NCBI GenBank assembly: GCA_947253885.1
Contig: CAMYAO010000039.1
Coordinates: 1 to 6,690, forward strand
Length of the DNA stretch: 6,690 nucleotides
Origin: an uncultured Clostridium sp.
GTDB taxonomy: Bacteria; Bacillota; Clostridia; Lachnospirales; Lachnospiraceae
Direction: 5' to 3'
How positions within the stretch are numbered: position 1 is the stretch's first letter; each line of letters begins with the position of its first letter. The translations under genes were made by a program, and so were the position numbers. The notes below the pieces were generated by a model that did not search any database, was not told the origin of the DNA, and saw only the letters and a list, made by a program, of their open reading frames with translations. Shown one piece after another: positions 6,506 to 6,690 of this stretch.

Positions 6506-6640
6506 TCTTTATCTCTCTTTCTTCGCCTTTAAGTAATATTTATTTTTATTACCATTAATATGTATACATACTATTTCCATTTTTTCTCTTATCCTATTTA
6601 TCCCTCATTCTAAGACAACAACATTCATTTTTATCCCATA
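6506..6640. other. AT-rich intergenic segment upstream of the promoter
   Basis: No ORF with a credible start and no RNA gene was seen on either strand. The segment is T-rich on the plus strand. The only structured element noted is the palindrome at 6559-6570. Confidence 0.6.
6559..6570. repeat. 12-nt perfect palindrome, possible operator
   Basis: TATGTATACATA is its own reverse complement and sits about 80 bp upstream of the predicted -10 element. It could bind a dimeric regulator, but in such AT-rich DNA a chance palindrome is quite possible. Confidence 0.25.
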
Positions 6641-6641
6641 C

Positions 6642-6676
6642 AAAAAAGGTCCTACTTTTAAGGTAGAACCTTTTTG
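6642..6676 (-). terminator. Intrinsic terminator of the upstream minus-strand unit
   Basis: Arms 6643-6655 and 6663-6675 form a 13-bp stem around a 7-nt loop. Read on the minus strand all pairs form, with one G-U wobble (6651/6667), and the stem runs into six Ts (6647-6642). On the plus strand that wobble becomes a C-A mismatch, so minus-strand termination fits best, although some activity both ways is possible. It separates the adhesin leader from whatever lies to the right. Confidence 0.75.
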
Positions 6677-6690
6677 TGATTTTCTTTTTT

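Overview
The window holds one very large, incomplete gene on the minus strand plus its long regulated leader. The reading frame opens at 6035 and runs to the left edge with no in-frame stop (2011 codons visible, C-terminus missing). It encodes a secreted, repeat-built surface protein of the beta-helical adhesin/autotransporter-passenger kind. The export signal, the Gly/Asn/Asp/Lys-rich beta-strand-like sequence, the collagen-like GXY triplets at the far end, the strong Shine-Dalgarno sites and the moderately low GC together suggest a diderm Firmicute of the Negativicutes (Dialister, Megasphaera, Veillonella or Selenomonas relatives). That assignment is inference from sequence style, not from a marker gene.

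Layout, right to left in the direction of transcription. A strong intrinsic terminator (6642-6676) closes an upstream minus-strand unit outside the window. An AT-rich promoter region follows, with a perfect TATAAT at 6476-6481 and a 12-nt palindrome further upstream. Next is a convincing cobalamin (B12) riboswitch aptamer (about 6319-6447), with the invariant core and a compact B12 box. After it come a possible terminator/antiterminator platform ending in a T-run (6221-6226), an 11-codon leader ORF with an excellent ribosome-binding site (6132-6167), and a small hairpin that hides a second AGGAGG site. Last is the true ribosome-binding site of the large gene (6040-6046).

The large protein starts with a signal peptide (residues 1-32). 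It then has four homologous modules of about 460-530 residues, each with the same order of landmarks (DMAGHNL-like strand, W-containing strand, EGLL hinge). Modules 3 and 4 are nearly the same length, and their last thirds are about 97% identical at the DNA level, including a 257-bp block with no differences. This indicates recent duplication or gene conversion and possible in-frame loss or gain of a 464-codon module. The window ends as a GKQGEPGQ collagen-like stretch and a SAFDIW motif begin, probably a stalk region before an outer-membrane anchor.

The most interesting point is the combination: a B12 riboswitch in the leader of a giant repetitive surface protein, not of a known B12 synthesis or transport gene, with a leader ORF between the two.
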